64,000 bases of DNA from Bacillus sp. FJAT-44742. Lineage in GTDB: Bacteria > Bacillota > Bacilli > Bacillales > Marinococcaceae. The stretch is from assembly GCF_002797315.1 (NCBI RefSeq), contig NZ_KZ454936.1, positions 3,295,645 through 3,359,644 on the forward strand. The letters are read 5' to 3'. A model generated the notes under the pieces. The model made no database searches, had not been told where the DNA came from, and worked only from the letters and a program-made list of their open reading frames with translations. This document shows, piece by piece, positions 33,268 to 42,785 of this stretch. Numbering within the stretch: position 1 is the stretch's first letter; every line of letters starts with the position of its first letter. Position numbers and translations under genes: made by a program.

Positions 33268-33849
33268 ATGATTGAATATGCTCTGGAGATTTTAGGACAG
33301 CTCGGCATTATAGGTTTATTTTTAGGAGTAGCCATAGAGGCTCTTTCGATCCCCTTTCCTGCGGGTATTTTCATTCTCGCTTATGGTTACATCTTAGATC
33401 CAGGTGGGTGGGAATTGGTCGGCCTGAGTTTCGCTGTTTCTATATGCTATGTGGCTGTCAGCTATATCCCATACTTGTTGTCTCAGCGTTATGATTACAT
33501 TTTAAAACGACATGTTAATAAACCCAGTATTAAGAAAATGGTCCGCTTAGTAGAAAAACATGGGGACTGGGCCTTAGCAGCAGGGAGAATGCTTGGTGCG
33601 GGATATATTGCTTATGTCGCTGTTTTTTGTCAAATCACTCCGCTTCGGTATGGAGTTTTAACTTTCATAGGTATTTTTCCTACAGCTTTAGTCATGTTTT
33701 ATGTAGGACAGCTGGGCAATATTGAAGCTGCTTATGAATGGTTCCAAAATTTTCAATTTGCAATATTCTCTTTACTAGCGCTTTTGATTGCTCTTTACCT
33801 CATGTACCGTCTGAAACGTAACAAAAAATACCAATCATCTACAAAATAG
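33268..33849 (+). CDS. DedA-family membrane protein
   Basis: A 193-residue polytopic protein of the DedA/SNARE-associated group. Seen are the amphipathic GLFLGVAIEALSIPFPAGIFILAYG start, the central arginine motif in WALAAGRMLGAGYIAYVA and four to five hydrophobic segments. DedA proteins flip or transport lipids (undecaprenyl phosphate, phosphatidylethanolamine). It directly precedes the ATP-grasp gene, possibly as an operon. Confidence 0.82.
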   Translation: MIEYALEILGQLGIIGLFLGVAIEALSIPFPAGIFILAYGYILDPGGWELVGLSFAVSICYVAVSYIPYLLSQRYDYILKRHVNKPSIKKMVRLVEKHGDWALAAGRMLGAGYIAYVAVFCQITPLRYGVLTFIGIFPTALVMFYVGQLGNIEAAYEWFQNFQFAIFSLLALLIALYLMYRLKRNKKYQSSTK

Positions 33850-33922
33850 TTTGAAAGTTTCAAAAATCTACTTGAACAAATTTACATTTACAGTATCATG
33901 GAAAAAAAGGAGTGATCTTACA

Positions 33923-35380
33923 TTGTTCAATTCATACAAAACTGAGCCATTTTTTGATCATATGTTTACATCCAACAGAGATCCAAAGGATCACTACTCT
34001 CGCTTTTATCATACATTGCAAAACTTTTCAGAAATGGAGCTCAGAGAAAAGCATGAGACAGCCCAGCTTTCCTTTTTACGGCAAGGAATTACCTTCACTG
34101 TGTACAATGAAAATATAAGCACAGAACGAACCATGCCATTTGATTTCATTCCTATTGTCATTCCTCCGGAGGAATGGGCACTGATAGAGAAAGGAATGAT
34201 TCAAAGAACTGAAGCATTGAATCAATTTTTGGAAGATATTTATCATGAGCAGGAAATACTTAATGATGGTGTGATTCCTCGAGAGCTTATTGTAGACAAC
34301 CCTTATTATTACCAAAAGCAAGTACAAGGAATGGAGATTCCTTTAAATAACCATATTTTTTTAGCTGGAATAGATCTTATCAGAAATGAAGAAGGAAAAT
34401 ACCTGATTCTTGAAGATAATTTACGAAACCCTTCCGGGATGTCCTATGTCTATCAAAACAGGTACGTGATGAGACAAGTATACCCCGAATTCTTTGCCAA
34501 TCATTCCCTCCACACCCTAGAACACCAACTTTCTCATTTACATGAAGCAGCCTTGGCACATGTCCCAAAAACCGCAAAAAGCGGGACTCAGCCACGAGCC
34601 GTGCTGTTAACTCCTGGTATGTATAACTCTGCTTATTATGACCATGTATTTCTGGCTCAGCAAATGGGAATTGAGCTGGTGGAAGGTCGGGACTTAGTTA
34701 TAAATAACCATGTTGTCTACATGAAAACGATTCGAGGGTTAAAGCGAGTGGATATTATTTACCGGCGCATTGATGATGACTTTCTGGATCCCAAAGCATT
34801 CCGTCCGGATTCTGCCCTGGGCGTGCCTGGATTATTAGAAGCTTATCGGCGCGGAAACGTGGCCATTTTAAACGGGATCGGCAATGGGATTGCCGACGAT
34901 AAAGCCATCTATGCCTATGTCCCTGATATTATCCGCTATTACTTGAACGAAGAGCCAATCATTTCAAATGTTGATACGTACCGTCTCCGTGAGCCTGACC
35001 AGCGTGAATGGGTGCTTAGGAACCTGGAGCAGCTGGTTGTAAAGAACGTTGGAGCTTCCGGAGGATACGACATGCTAATTGGCCCTCACGCCTCACAAGG
35101 AGAAATTGAAATGTTCAGAGAAAAAATCATCGAAGAACCTCACCAGTACATTGCCCAGCCCACTATCAATTTATCCCGGGCCCCTGCTTATCAAGGAGAT
35201 CGATTCTACCCATGTCATGTTGATTTAAGGGTTTTCGTCATACGGGGAAAGAGCACCCACGTTGTTCCTGGGGGCTTATCACGTGTAGCTCTTAAAGAAG
35301 GGTCATTAGTCGTTAATTCCTCACAAGGCGGAGGAGGAAAAGACACATGGGTATTAAAGGGTGAAGGGAGCGATCAGTAA
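33923..35380 (+). CDS. Circularly permuted ATP-grasp type 2 protein
   Basis: A 485-residue member of the CP_ATPgrasp_2 (DUF404/407) family. Recognised by MFNSYKTEPFFDHMF at the start, GIDLIRNEEGKYLILEDNLRNPSGMSYV, YRRIDDDFLDP and VLKNVGASGGYD-like nucleotide-binding parts. These enzymes are predicted to form peptide-like amide bonds and nearly always occur with an alpha-E protein and a transglutaminase, as here. TTG 33923 is ten bases after AAGGAG and starts at the family boundary. Ends one base before the next gene begins. Product unknown. Confidence 0.85.
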   Translation: MFNSYKTEPFFDHMFTSNRDPKDHYSRFYHTLQNFSEMELREKHETAQLSFLRQGITFTVYNENISTERTMPFDFIPIVIPPEEWALIEKGMIQRTEALNQFLEDIYHEQEILNDGVIPRELIVDNPYYYQKQVQGMEIPLNNHIFLAGIDLIRNEEGKYLILEDNLRNPSGMSYVYQNRYVMRQVYPEFFANHSLHTLEHQLSHLHEAALAHVPKTAKSGTQPRAVLLTPGMYNSAYYDHVFLAQQMGIELVEGRDLVINNHVVYMKTIRGLKRVDIIYRRIDDDFLDPKAFRPDSALGVPGLLEAYRRGNVAILNGIGNGIADDKAIYAYVPDIIRYYLNEEPIISNVDTYRLREPDQREWVLRNLEQLVVKNVGASGGYDMLIGPHASQGEIEMFREKIIEEPHQYIAQPTINLSRAPAYQGDRFYPCHVDLRVFVIRGKSTHVVPGGLSRVALKEGSLVVNSSQGGGGKDTWVLKGEGSDQ

Positions 35381-37285
35381 ATGCTAAGCCGTGTAGCAGA
35401 TTCGTTATATTGGATGTCCCGGAATATCGAGAGGGCAGAAAACAATGCCAGAATATTAAGTGTAAAGCTTATCCAAATGCTGGAGGCTTCAGATGAAGAA
35501 ACGTATGCCAACCATGATTGGGAAGTCATTTTTGAGATATGCGCTTCCATTCAAGAATTCGAAAAATTCAGCCACTCAGATATTTACGATGGAGAAGTTC
35601 TCATCAATTACCTGGCTTTTTCTGAAGAGAATATTAATTCCATTACCACTTGCATAAGCTCGGCCAGGGAAAATGCCCGCATTACGAGAGATCATCTTCC
35701 AAATGACTTTTGGGAAATCTGGAATGATTTTTACTTGTACGTACTAGAATCAAAAGAAGAGAAATGGTCCAAAAAAGACATTCAAAATTATCTTCAGCGT
35801 ATGAAAATGGCCTCTCTTACTGCTCAAGGAGTTATTGAGTCGTCTATGTCCCGTGGGCTTCCCTACCGAATGATTAAAATAGGAAAGTGGCTCGAGCGAG
35901 CTGACAAAACGGCACGAATCCTGAATTGTGTCTGCAAAAACATTCCTACCTCTGATGCCGAATATCAGGAAGAGTATTATTATTACTGGAGAACCGCTCT
36001 TCAGCTTGTCAACGGCTATGAAGCGTACTTAAAGCAGCATCCTCCAATTATGGACCCAAAAACAATCCTGTCATTTTTAATTGGAGACGAAAACTTTCCA
36101 AGGTCCATTAAGTATTGTATGGATCATGTTCGGGAAGCAATCTTTGAGCTTGAGGAAGGGAAAGTTTCACACTATTCGTGGGAGATGTATGCAGCGCTTG
36201 ATAACTTGATGGATGAGTTTAATGAGGTTAGAATTAAAGAGCTAAGTCTTCAAGAGTTAAGTAACTTCTTAAATCACTTTCAATATCGCTGCAATGAAAT
36301 TGGACAAATTTTTTCAAAGACGTATTATTTAGTAGAACCCGTCAACACTTCCTATAAAGTAGGGAAAACACAGCACCCTCATCAACAACAGAATATGGAG
36401 AGTCGATCATCGATGAAATATCAAATCGAACATACAAATAAGTTTGATTATGAGACTGTCGTAGACCAGAGCATGAATACGATCAGGCTTAAGCCTACCA
36501 CAGATGAAGTCCAGCGTCTGCTGTCGTACCGGACAGAGATCCAGCCTTCTTCTTTAACAAAAGAGCATGTTGATCTGTGGGGGAATTACGTGGAAACCTT
36601 TTTTATTCCTGAACAGCACACACACCTTGAAGTGAAAACAACGTCAATTGTAAGTATTCAGCGAAGTCCTTTTATTCATCGGATTGATTATTCACCAGAA
36701 ATGAAAGCTATCTTTCATTCGGAGTTATTCCGCCTTCATTATTTATCATTTTTAAATGAAACCCACTACACCTATGTCACCCCCGAGCAGGTGGACCAGG
36801 TTGTAAAGGCAGTCGGGGAAATGGATAATCCAGTTCAATTCTCTATTGATGTCATGGAGCATTTGCATGATACCTTTACGTATAATGGTGAAACAACGGA
36901 TGTAAACACTACCGCACGAGAATCCTTTGATTTAAAAAACGGGGTATGCCAGGATATTACTCATGTGATGCTTGGTATTTTACGGGCGAAAAACATTCCG
37001 GCTCGTTATGTCAGCGGTTATCTTTATGTAGGCGAAAATTCTGCTTTAATTGGCGACTCTGCCACCCATGCATGGGTCGAAGTGATGGTGCCTGGTATTG
37101 GCTGGGTAGGACTTGATCCCACAAACAATGTAGAAGCTTTGGAGCATCATATTCGCGTTAGTACAGGCCGTGACTACGCTGATGTCAGTCCTCTTCAAGG
37201 AGTTTATCGTGGAGGCAACCAGACTCTTGATGTAAGTGTTAAAGTTACCCTCCTTGACCAAAACACCGTTTCCTCATCAGAATAA
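35381..37285 (+). CDS. Alpha-E domain/transglutaminase fusion protein
   Basis: 634 residues in one frame. Residues 1-320 are an alpha-E (DUF403) domain (MLSRVADSLYWMSRNIERAENNAR), and about 345-630 a transglutaminase-like protein with its N-terminal beta domain (MKYQIEHTNKFDYETVVDQ), catalytic Cys in LKNGVCQDITHVML, His in SATHAWVEV and Asp in GLDPTNNVEAL. The Gln/His-rich linker lies near 325-343. Elsewhere these are usually two genes. An internal ATG at 36413 could also start the transglutaminase half, but its ribosome site is weak. Confidence 0.85.
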   Translation: MLSRVADSLYWMSRNIERAENNARILSVKLIQMLEASDEETYANHDWEVIFEICASIQEFEKFSHSDIYDGEVLINYLAFSEENINSITTCISSARENARITRDHLPNDFWEIWNDFYLYVLESKEEKWSKKDIQNYLQRMKMASLTAQGVIESSMSRGLPYRMIKIGKWLERADKTARILNCVCKNIPTSDAEYQEEYYYYWRTALQLVNGYEAYLKQHPPIMDPKTILSFLIGDENFPRSIKYCMDHVREAIFELEEGKVSHYSWEMYAALDNLMDEFNEVRIKELSLQELSNFLNHFQYRCNEIGQIFSKTYYLVEPVNTSYKVGKTQHPHQQQNMESRSSMKYQIEHTNKFDYETVVDQSMNTIRLKPTTDEVQRLLSYRTEIQPSSLTKEHVDLWGNYVETFFIPEQHTHLEVKTTSIVSIQRSPFIHRIDYSPEMKAIFHSELFRLHYLSFLNETHYTYVTPEQVDQVVKAVGEMDNPVQFSIDVMEHLHDTFTYNGETTDVNTTARESFDLKNGVCQDITHVMLGILRAKNIPARYVSGYLYVGENSALIGDSATHAWVEVMVPGIGWVGLDPTNNVEALEHHIRVSTGRDYADVSPLQGVYRGGNQTLDVSVKVTLLDQNTVSSSE

Positions 37286-37294
37286 TACATCACT

Positions 37295-37327
37295 TAAGCG
37301 GGTGCCTTGTACACAGGCATCCGCTTA
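37295..37327. terminator. Bidirectional terminator, fusion gene and rlmH
   Basis: TAAGCGGGTGCCT pairs with AGGCATCCGCTTA. The rlmH stop codon (37325-37327) lies in the outer arm of the stem. Confidence 0.75.
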
Positions 37328-37804
37328 TTTATGATAAGAAGATCCGCGATTAATTTGAAATGCTCTATATACTTGTTCCATTACTATGACCCGAATTAAC
37401 TGATGAGGAAATGTAAGTTTTGACATAGACCATAAGAAATCTGCCCGCCTGCGGACACTCTCACTGATACCCAAAGATCCGCCAATGACAAAAACAACTT
37501 TGCTTTTTCCATGCAAAGCCAACTGATTTAACTTCTCTGCCAGACTTTCAGAGCTCAGCATCTCGCCTTTTAAATCTAAGACGATTACATACGCTTGCTG
37601 TGGGATCTTAGCTAAAATTCTATCTCCTTCTTTGTCTTTGACCTGCTCTTGCTCCTTTTCGCTTAATTGGTCCGGAGCTTTTTCATCAGCCACTTCCACT
37701 ATTTTCACGTTAGCCAGGGTTGTCATTCTTTTGTGATATTCCTCTATCCCCTGCTTCATAAATTCTTCTTTCAATTTCCCTACAGCAATAATTGTTATAT
37801 TCAC
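37325..37804 (-). CDS. rlmH: 23S rRNA pseudouridine(1915) N3-methyltransferase RlmH
   Basis: SPOUT methyltransferase of 159 residues that modifies pseudouridine 1915 in helix 69 of 23S rRNA. Full-length match: MNITIIAVGKLKEEFMKQG, VVFVIGGSLGISESVRRRAD, the SAM-binding knot, and the end LPHQLIRVIVMEQVYRAFQINRGSSYHK-like block. GTG start; its ribosome site AGGTGG overlaps a DnaA box. B. subtilis yydA is at the same place. Confidence 0.96.
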   Translation of the reverse strand: MNITIIAVGKLKEEFMKQGIEEYHKRMTTLANVKIVEVADEKAPDQLSEKEQEQVKDKEGDRILAKIPQQAYVIVLDLKGEMLSSESLAEKLNQLALHGKSKVVFVIGGSLGISESVRRRADFLWSMSKLTFPHQLIRVIVMEQVYRAFQINRGSSYHK

Positions 37805-37809
37805 AAGAG

Positions 37810-38153
37810 TTATCCACCTTTACTTAACTTATCCACAAATGTTATCCACATATGCACAACCACTGTCCATTCATTGCTCGCTGACTGTGTATGCGGCAAG
37901 ATTTTTGCAATAGGAACAAGCTGTGGATAATTTATTTTCTTCTATTTTTTCAAATATCGGCATTTCTCCCGAACGATCGACAATATCATCCAATGCCATT
38001 TCCACGTGTGTTTCGCAACAATATATCAAAAGTAACTCTCCTTTCCATTCTATTATTGTAACAAGTTATCCACAGGGATGGCTAGTTCAAAGCCGTTCCC
38101 ATCATCACTCCTCCATTTATTTTCTGCCCTTACTCTCTATAAATTATCCACAT
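37810..38153. promoter_or_regulatory. DnaA-box cluster
   Basis: TTATCCACA occurs at 37829-37837, 37842-37850, 38066-38074 and 38145-38153, its complement at 37922-37930, and TTATCCACC at 37810-37818. Six sites in 344 bp far exceeds chance. B. subtilis is known to have oriC-proximal DnaA-box clusters outside oriC, one of them at yydA (rlmH), that titrate DnaA and restrain initiation. Confidence 0.88.
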
Positions 38154-38207
38154 TCGAAGCCCTATTTCTTTTAGAAAAGTGTTCCGCTCTCTGTAGAGAT
38201 CTGTAAC

Positions 38208-38241
38208 AAAAAAAGGGCCGTGCTCAAATTGAGACAGCCCC
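38208..38241 (-). terminator. Terminator of htrA and the wal operon
   Basis: Minus strand GGGC-TGT-CTCAA pairs with TTGAG-CACG-GCCC and is followed by seven T. Confidence 0.75.
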
Positions 38242-38254
38242 GTGTTCTTTCCTG

Positions 38255-39475
38255 TTAAAATTGCACTTCTTCCATCAAAGTCACTTCAATAGTTTGAAGC
38301 TCTCCGTTCCTATAGAACTCCACTTCAATCGTATCGCCCACTTCAACTTCAGAATACAAAAATTGTCTTAAACTGTGACCGTCCACAATTTCTTCTCCGT
38401 TTAAGGCGACAATCACATCATATTCCTGAAGACCTGCCTCTTCAGCTGGTGAATTGCTTGCTACACTCGTTATAAACACTCCGTGTTCAACTTCTTCAGG
38501 GAGGTTTAAGGTTTCTTGCCAGTGATAGCTTGGTATTTCTGCGAGAGATTTGATCCCTACACCCAATTGAGGACGCTGAACCTCTCCATATCGTTCTAAA
38601 TCTTCAATAACAGGAACCGCCACTGAGGTAGGAATTGAAAATCCAATTCCTTCTACTGCTGCTTGAGCAATTTTCATTGAGTTAATCCCTACTAATTGGC
38701 CGTTAATGTTAATGAGCGCTCCCCCGCTGTTTCCTGGATTAATAGCTGCATCTGTCTGCAGCACCTCCGCATGCCAGTCTATTTGACCGTCTCCCGTTAA
38801 ATCTACAGGAATGCTGCGCTCGGTTGCACTTATAATTCCTTGCGTGACCGTGCTTGATAGGTAAGATCCCAATGGATTTCCGATAGCAATTGCCGGTTCT
38901 CCAACACGCAGAGCTTCAGAGTCACCAAACTCTGCTACTGTATCTACAGGCTCTCCATCAATTCGCAGGACAGCTAAATCGGTTAATATGTCAGAACCTA
39001 CTATTTCCGCTTCCATCCTTGTTTCATCAGCCAAGCTAACTTCTACTTGGCTTGCTCCTTCAATCACATGGTGATTTGTAACAATATAGGCCTGGCCATT
39101 TTCTACTTTATAGATAACTCCTGACCCGGTCCCTTCATTTATACCCGACTCTTCCCAAAAGTCTGACTGCTGAAGATTAAACACTCCTACCACTGCTCCG
39201 GAAACCTGATCTACAGCTTCCGTTATATCTGAAGTGACGTTTAAACTGACATGCTGCTGATTAGGACTTTCTTCAACCGTTTCCTCATTATTGATTGGAC
39301 TGGACTGATTCTCTGCTGTGCCAGCCTGATCGGTCGTAAAAAAAGGAACCGAAAACATTACGAGCAGCGCTCCTAATATTACCCCTGTAACACCGGCCCA
39401 TATCAGCCCGCGTCTGCCTTTGTTTCCACTTCTAGTTTTGTGAGCATGATCATCATAATAACCCATGACCCTCAT
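38255..39475 (-). CDS. htrC: HtrA-type membrane-anchored serine protease (YyxA/HtrC)
   Basis: A DegP-like quality-control protease of about 406 residues. Single TM helix near 25-47 (GLIWAGVTGVILGALLVMFSVPFF anchor), trypsin-like domain with His in YIVTNHHVIEGA, Asp in DILTDLAVLRI and Ser in NPGNSGGALIN, and one PDZ domain at the end. It is the distal gene of the wal operon, as yyxA in B. subtilis. The exact start is open: AAAGGA suits the ATG at 39475, while family homology begins at MGYYDDHAH (39466). Confidence 0.9.
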   Translation of the reverse strand: MRVMGYYDDHAHKTRSGNKGRRGLIWAGVTGVILGALLVMFSVPFFTTDQAGTAENQSSPINNEETVEESPNQQHVSLNVTSDITEAVDQVSGAVVGVFNLQQSDFWEESGINEGTGSGVIYKVENGQAYIVTNHHVIEGASQVEVSLADETRMEAEIVGSDILTDLAVLRIDGEPVDTVAEFGDSEALRVGEPAIAIGNPLGSYLSSTVTQGIISATERSIPVDLTGDGQIDWHAEVLQTDAAINPGNSGGALININGQLVGINSMKIAQAAVEGIGFSIPTSVAVPVIEDLERYGEVQRPQLGVGIKSLAEIPSYHWQETLNLPEEVEHGVFITSVASNSPAEEAGLQEYDVIVALNGEEIVDGHSLRQFLYSEVEVGDTIEVEFYRNGELQTIEVTLMEEVQF

Positions 39476-39818
39476 CATCATCCTTTCCCCAGTTCTTCTC
39501 TTGCAGTCTTTTTCTTAGACTCTGTTCATTCAAACCATATGGACAAATGTAACGACGACAACCTTATGAGGAAGGGGTGTGATCTTATTTTAAAAAGGTT
39601 GCTCTCATTTGTCTATATGGCAAAAACGTTTTAGAATATTTTCCATAATTATGATTTTAGGGTGTCCGACTCTCTGTAATTTTACTCCTTAAAAGTTCAC
39701 CTGCTTATACATCACGTTGCTGAAGAAGATAAAAACGGCTGTTGAGAAAACTTTCTCAACAGCCTGACAGCGGTCTCCGCCGTACTAGAGCGAAACACTT
39801 TTCTTATTGTAACATTGC
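39476..39818. other. htrC-walJ gap
   Basis: 343 bp without a gene. It holds the walJ terminator (39731-39764); I see no clear separate htrC promoter. Confidence 0.6.
39731..39764 (-). terminator. Terminator after walJ
   Basis: GGCTGTTGAGAAA (39737-39749) pairs perfectly with TTTCTCAACAGCC (39752-39764), then five T on the minus strand. It probably separates walRKHIJ from htrC. Confidence 0.9.
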
Positions 39819-40613
39819 TTATACTTCAATTAAGGACGTAGGTGTATAAGGATCCGTATCCAAAAGGTGAAACTCACTGCCTACTCCATGTCCTTTCTCT
39901 TCTAGCATTTGAGACACTGTCATTCGAGCCAGTTCCTTCATGTTATTATCCTGGCTTAAATGAGCCAGATACACTCTTGATGTGTTTTCACCAATTACTT
40001 CCGCCAAAGCCAAAGCAGCATCTTCATTTGATACGTGCCCTAAATCCCCTAAAATTCGTCTTTTGACATTCCAAGGGTAACGCCCCATTCTCAGCATGTT
40101 CATATCATGGTTTGACTCAAAGATAAGCATGTCTGAGTTGTGAATGGTACCCTTAATATGTTCACTGACATATCCCATATCGGTAGCAAGTGTCAGCTTT
40201 TTTCCCTCATGATGGAAAACAAAAAACATCGGGTCGGCAGCATCGTGGGAAACTCCAAAAGATTCAACGTCAAGATCTTTAAAGCTTTTCACTTCTCCTC
40301 GTTCAAAGTGGAACTTCTGTCCTGGATCAACTGTTCCTATCTGGCTGTCCATGGCTTTCCAGGTTAAGCTGTTGGCATAAACAGGAATGCCATGTTTACG
40401 AGCAAGCACACCTACCCCTTTTATATGATCGCTATGTTCATGGGATACTAATATGCCATCCAGCTCTTTTGGGTTACAAGAAACCTTGGCCAGCAGCTGT
40501 TCTACTTTTTTTCCGCTCAGACCCGCATCAATGAGAAGTCTTTGTTTTCCTGTCTCTACATAGATGGCGTTTCCTGTACTCCCGCTTGCTAGTACACTAC
40601 ACTTTAAAGACAT
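39819..40613 (-). CDS. walJ: Metallo-beta-lactamase-fold exonuclease-like protein WalJ (YycJ)
   Basis: A 264-residue MBL-fold protein of the YycJ family, with metal ligands in [34 protein letters not shown] and [10 protein letters not shown]. YycJ is linked to mismatch repair and to coordinating replication with wall growth. GTG 40622 is open, but GGAGTGA lies five bases before ATG 40613 and the family starts [15 protein letters not shown]. Last gene before a strong terminator. Confidence 0.92.
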   Translation of the reverse strand: MSLKCSVLASGSTGNAIYVETGKQRLLIDAGLSGKKVEQLLAKVSCNPKELDGILVSHEHSDHIKGVGVLARKHGIPVYANSLTWKAMDSQIGTVDPGQKFHFERGEVKSFKDLDVESFGVSHDAADPMFFVFHHEGKKLTLATDMGYVSEHIKGTIHNSDMLIFESNHDMNMLRMGRYPWNVKRRILGDLGHVSNEDAALALAEVIGENTSRVYLAHLSQDNNMKELARMTVSQMLEEKGHGVGSEFHLLDTDPYTPTSLIEV

Positions 40614-40627
40614 GGTATTCACTCCGT

Positions 40628-41461
40628 TTATTCCTCTTCATTTTCCCTGGACTCTTCACTAGTATCTTCATTCTCCTGATGGGCAGAATCAGTTAACTCC
40701 TGAATACCACCATCTATGGCATTGACCAGATAAAAAGACTCTTCATCAATTTCGATGCGGTACATCGGCGCAAACACCTGGGATTCTCCAAGAGGGCTGA
40801 AATAGCTATAATATCCAAGTTCCACTTGACTGACGACAGAATTGAACGTAAGAAGCTGCTCATTTAACAAGCTTTCAATTGCTTTTAAAGGAGAAAGGAG
40901 CTCACGCTTTCTACCGTGTTCTTCCACTTCCAAGAAACTTTGAAGATAGCTCGTCACATCTCCCTCGTCATTTAAAAACAGTACCAGCTGCTCTTCCTGA
41001 TCAGTGTATATGGTGCTGCCTTGATAGGTTTGATAGAATACCAGATTTTGATTCTCCTGATCCCAGCTGGCAAAGCGGTACTGTTCACCATTATATACCT
41101 CCGATTCTAAAAAGCTCCCAATGTCCTCGTTCACATTATCATTGGAAATTGAGTAAGGCTCATCCAGGACGACCCCCATGGCATGTTCATCAGGAAAAAG
41201 AATTTCTTCTTCGTCTACTGCATCTATCGCTTCCTGAGGGACGGGTGTGCGTTTCCCAACTATGTGTCGTCCTTCATTGATTTCATCGGGAAGGTTTTCA
41301 GTAATGCGGATATTATTGTCCTCAAAACGCTGCTGCAAAGTCATTTCAGCTCTTACGTTTAATTCACTGGCATTTTGTTTTTGAATAAGCTGATAGACCA
41401 GAAAAGAATTAAGAAGGAGAAACGTAACAATGAAGATGGTTTTTGTTTTACTCCAGTCCAT
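40628..41461 (-). CDS. walI: WalK regulatory protein WalI (YycI)
   Basis: A 277-residue membrane-anchored protein, [25 protein letters not shown] being the single TM anchor, with an extracellular acidic beta domain. With WalH it binds WalK in the membrane and holds its activity down. The frame stays open to 41536 but homology starts MDWSKTKT, after GAGGGGGAG. Overlaps the end of walH by 14 bp. C-terminus is unusually Glu-rich, again salt-like. Confidence 0.9.
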   Translation of the reverse strand: MDWSKTKTIFIVTFLLLNSFLVYQLIQKQNASELNVRAEMTLQQRFEDNNIRITENLPDEINEGRHIVGKRTPVPQEAIDAVDEEEILFPDEHAMGVVLDEPYSISNDNVNEDIGSFLESEVYNGEQYRFASWDQENQNLVFYQTYQGSTIYTDQEEQLVLFLNDEGDVTSYLQSFLEVEEHGRKRELLSPLKAIESLLNEQLLTFNSVVSQVELGYYSYFSPLGESQVFAPMYRIEIDEESFYLVNAIDGGIQELTDSAHQENEDTSEESRENEEE

Positions 41462-42785
41462 GCTCCTCCCCCTCTGAATTATTAATTTCAAGCGGATACC
41501 AAGAGTCTCGGTATTTGACAAACCACATGGGTTCAAAGGCCAGGACGAGGTTGTGCCTGTCCATCTGGTAGCCTACCCGAATATTTTCAATTTCCTCTTC
41601 GCTAAATGGAGTATGCTGATCAATATAGTCCAGCACCTCTTGTCCAGCGGGCAGTTCATATGGAGTGGATTCAATGGGCTCTTCTTCTACATCTATATCA
41701 TACATCGGTCTAGAATAACGAGAGGTCTGGGTGCCAGACCTTGTAACAAATAAGCTTGTTCTGTTCACTCCATTACTTTCAAACACAGGAACCCCTTCTA
41801 TAATCAAGCGAAATCTGCTTTCATCCTGGTCCGCATCTTGACTCCAGGAATAGAGGTGATACTGATCGGTCCACCCTCCATGAGAATTAATGAAGTCAAA
41901 GGATGTGTTCACCACATGTTGTTGACTGGCAGTTCCATGGTCGCTGAACACTGGATTGATATAATTTAAATACCGGCCATTTCTAGTTAAGTTCATCATC
42001 CTGTTCCCGTCGGTAAAGGACTCTGTGCCATTCTCCTGGCGGTAATGCTTTACATACGTCGGGTCACTAAACAAGTAATCGATAAAAGGTTCAGCTTGAA
42101 GCTCTACGCTCGTATATTGTACATGCGGATATGTTAAAGGGTTTTCCGGCAGATAGTGTAGTCGAGGTATTTCTTCGTTCCCTTCGTTCACATGATGAGC
42201 AAATACCTCAGGGTAAGACCCTGCCCGGTTCAAATACTGGTTTTCAAAATCAGAAACACTCAAAGTGGTAGATGCTTCTATCACTAAATCTTCCTCATAT
42301 GAAATCAAATGTGCCAGTACCTCCTCGTTTTCCTCATCGTGAGTAAAGAGAAAACGATCTGCCGATCCAACCGTTAAATAAGGCTCATCTTCTTCAAATT
42401 CAAATAGTTCGCCTAACACTTCACTGGGAATAGGAGCAGGAAATATCAGTTCAATTCCTGATTCCACATCATACAGGTTTTCAGTATCTACAGAGGTGCT
42501 CACAGAGAGTTCCTCAAACCCAGCATCAAGAAGGTTTTCATAAAAAGAAACAAACAAAGATTCCTGACCGTCCACCATGGTGCTCCCCAATTGTGTATGA
42601 AGGATCATGCGTTCCGGCCACACTACCTCATCGTAGTTTAATTCCTCTCCGTAAGGGTCGCTTTCAATAGGCTCAGTACCTTGCAAAAGATCATAATCAG
42701 GCTGGTACGTCCACATGAGCCACGTTAAAAATAAACTAATAATGACTAGAATTGTCAGGAGGCCAGATTTCACCCGTTCAATCAT
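41448..42785 (-). CDS. walH: WalK regulatory protein WalH (YycH)
   Basis: A 445-residue protein with an N-terminal TM anchor (about 7-26, LLTILVIISLFLTWLMW) and a large extracellular acidic domain of the YycH fold. Negative partner of WalK together with WalI. The ATG overlaps the walK stop in an ATGA quartet, so translation is coupled. A perfect palindrome GGTCTGG-GTG-CCAGACC lies inside the gene near 41724-41740. Confidence 0.92.
   Translation of the reverse strand: MIERVKSGLLTILVIISLFLTWLMWTYQPDYDLLQGTEPIESDPYGEELNYDEVVWPERMILHTQLGSTMVDGQESLFVSFYENLLDAGFEELSVSTSVDTENLYDVESGIELIFPAPIPSEVLGELFEFEEDEPYLTVGSADRFLFTHDEENEEVLAHLISYEEDLVIEASTTLSVSDFENQYLNRAGSYPEVFAHHVNEGNEEIPRLHYLPENPLTYPHVQYTSVELQAEPFIDYLFSDPTYVKHYRQENGTESFTDGNRMMNLTRNGRYLNYINPVFSDHGTASQQHVVNTSFDFINSHGGWTDQYHLYSWSQDADQDESRFRLIIEGVPVFESNGVNRTSLFVTRSGTQTSRYSRPMYDIDVEEEPIESTPYELPAGQEVLDYIDQHTPFSEEEIENIRVGYQMDRHNLVLAFEPMWFVKYRDSWYPLEINNSEGEEHGLE

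Larger units (their letters stand above)
37805..38254. other. Intergenic DnaA-box cluster region
   Basis: 450 bp without a gene between divergent-looking ends of rlmH and htrA. It holds six DnaA-box matches and the htrA terminator. Confidence 0.85.

Noticed and set aside
41724-41740. Palindrome GGTCTGG-GTG-CCAGACC inside walH
   Set aside because: No T-run, no second copy found, and located within a coding region; likely chance.
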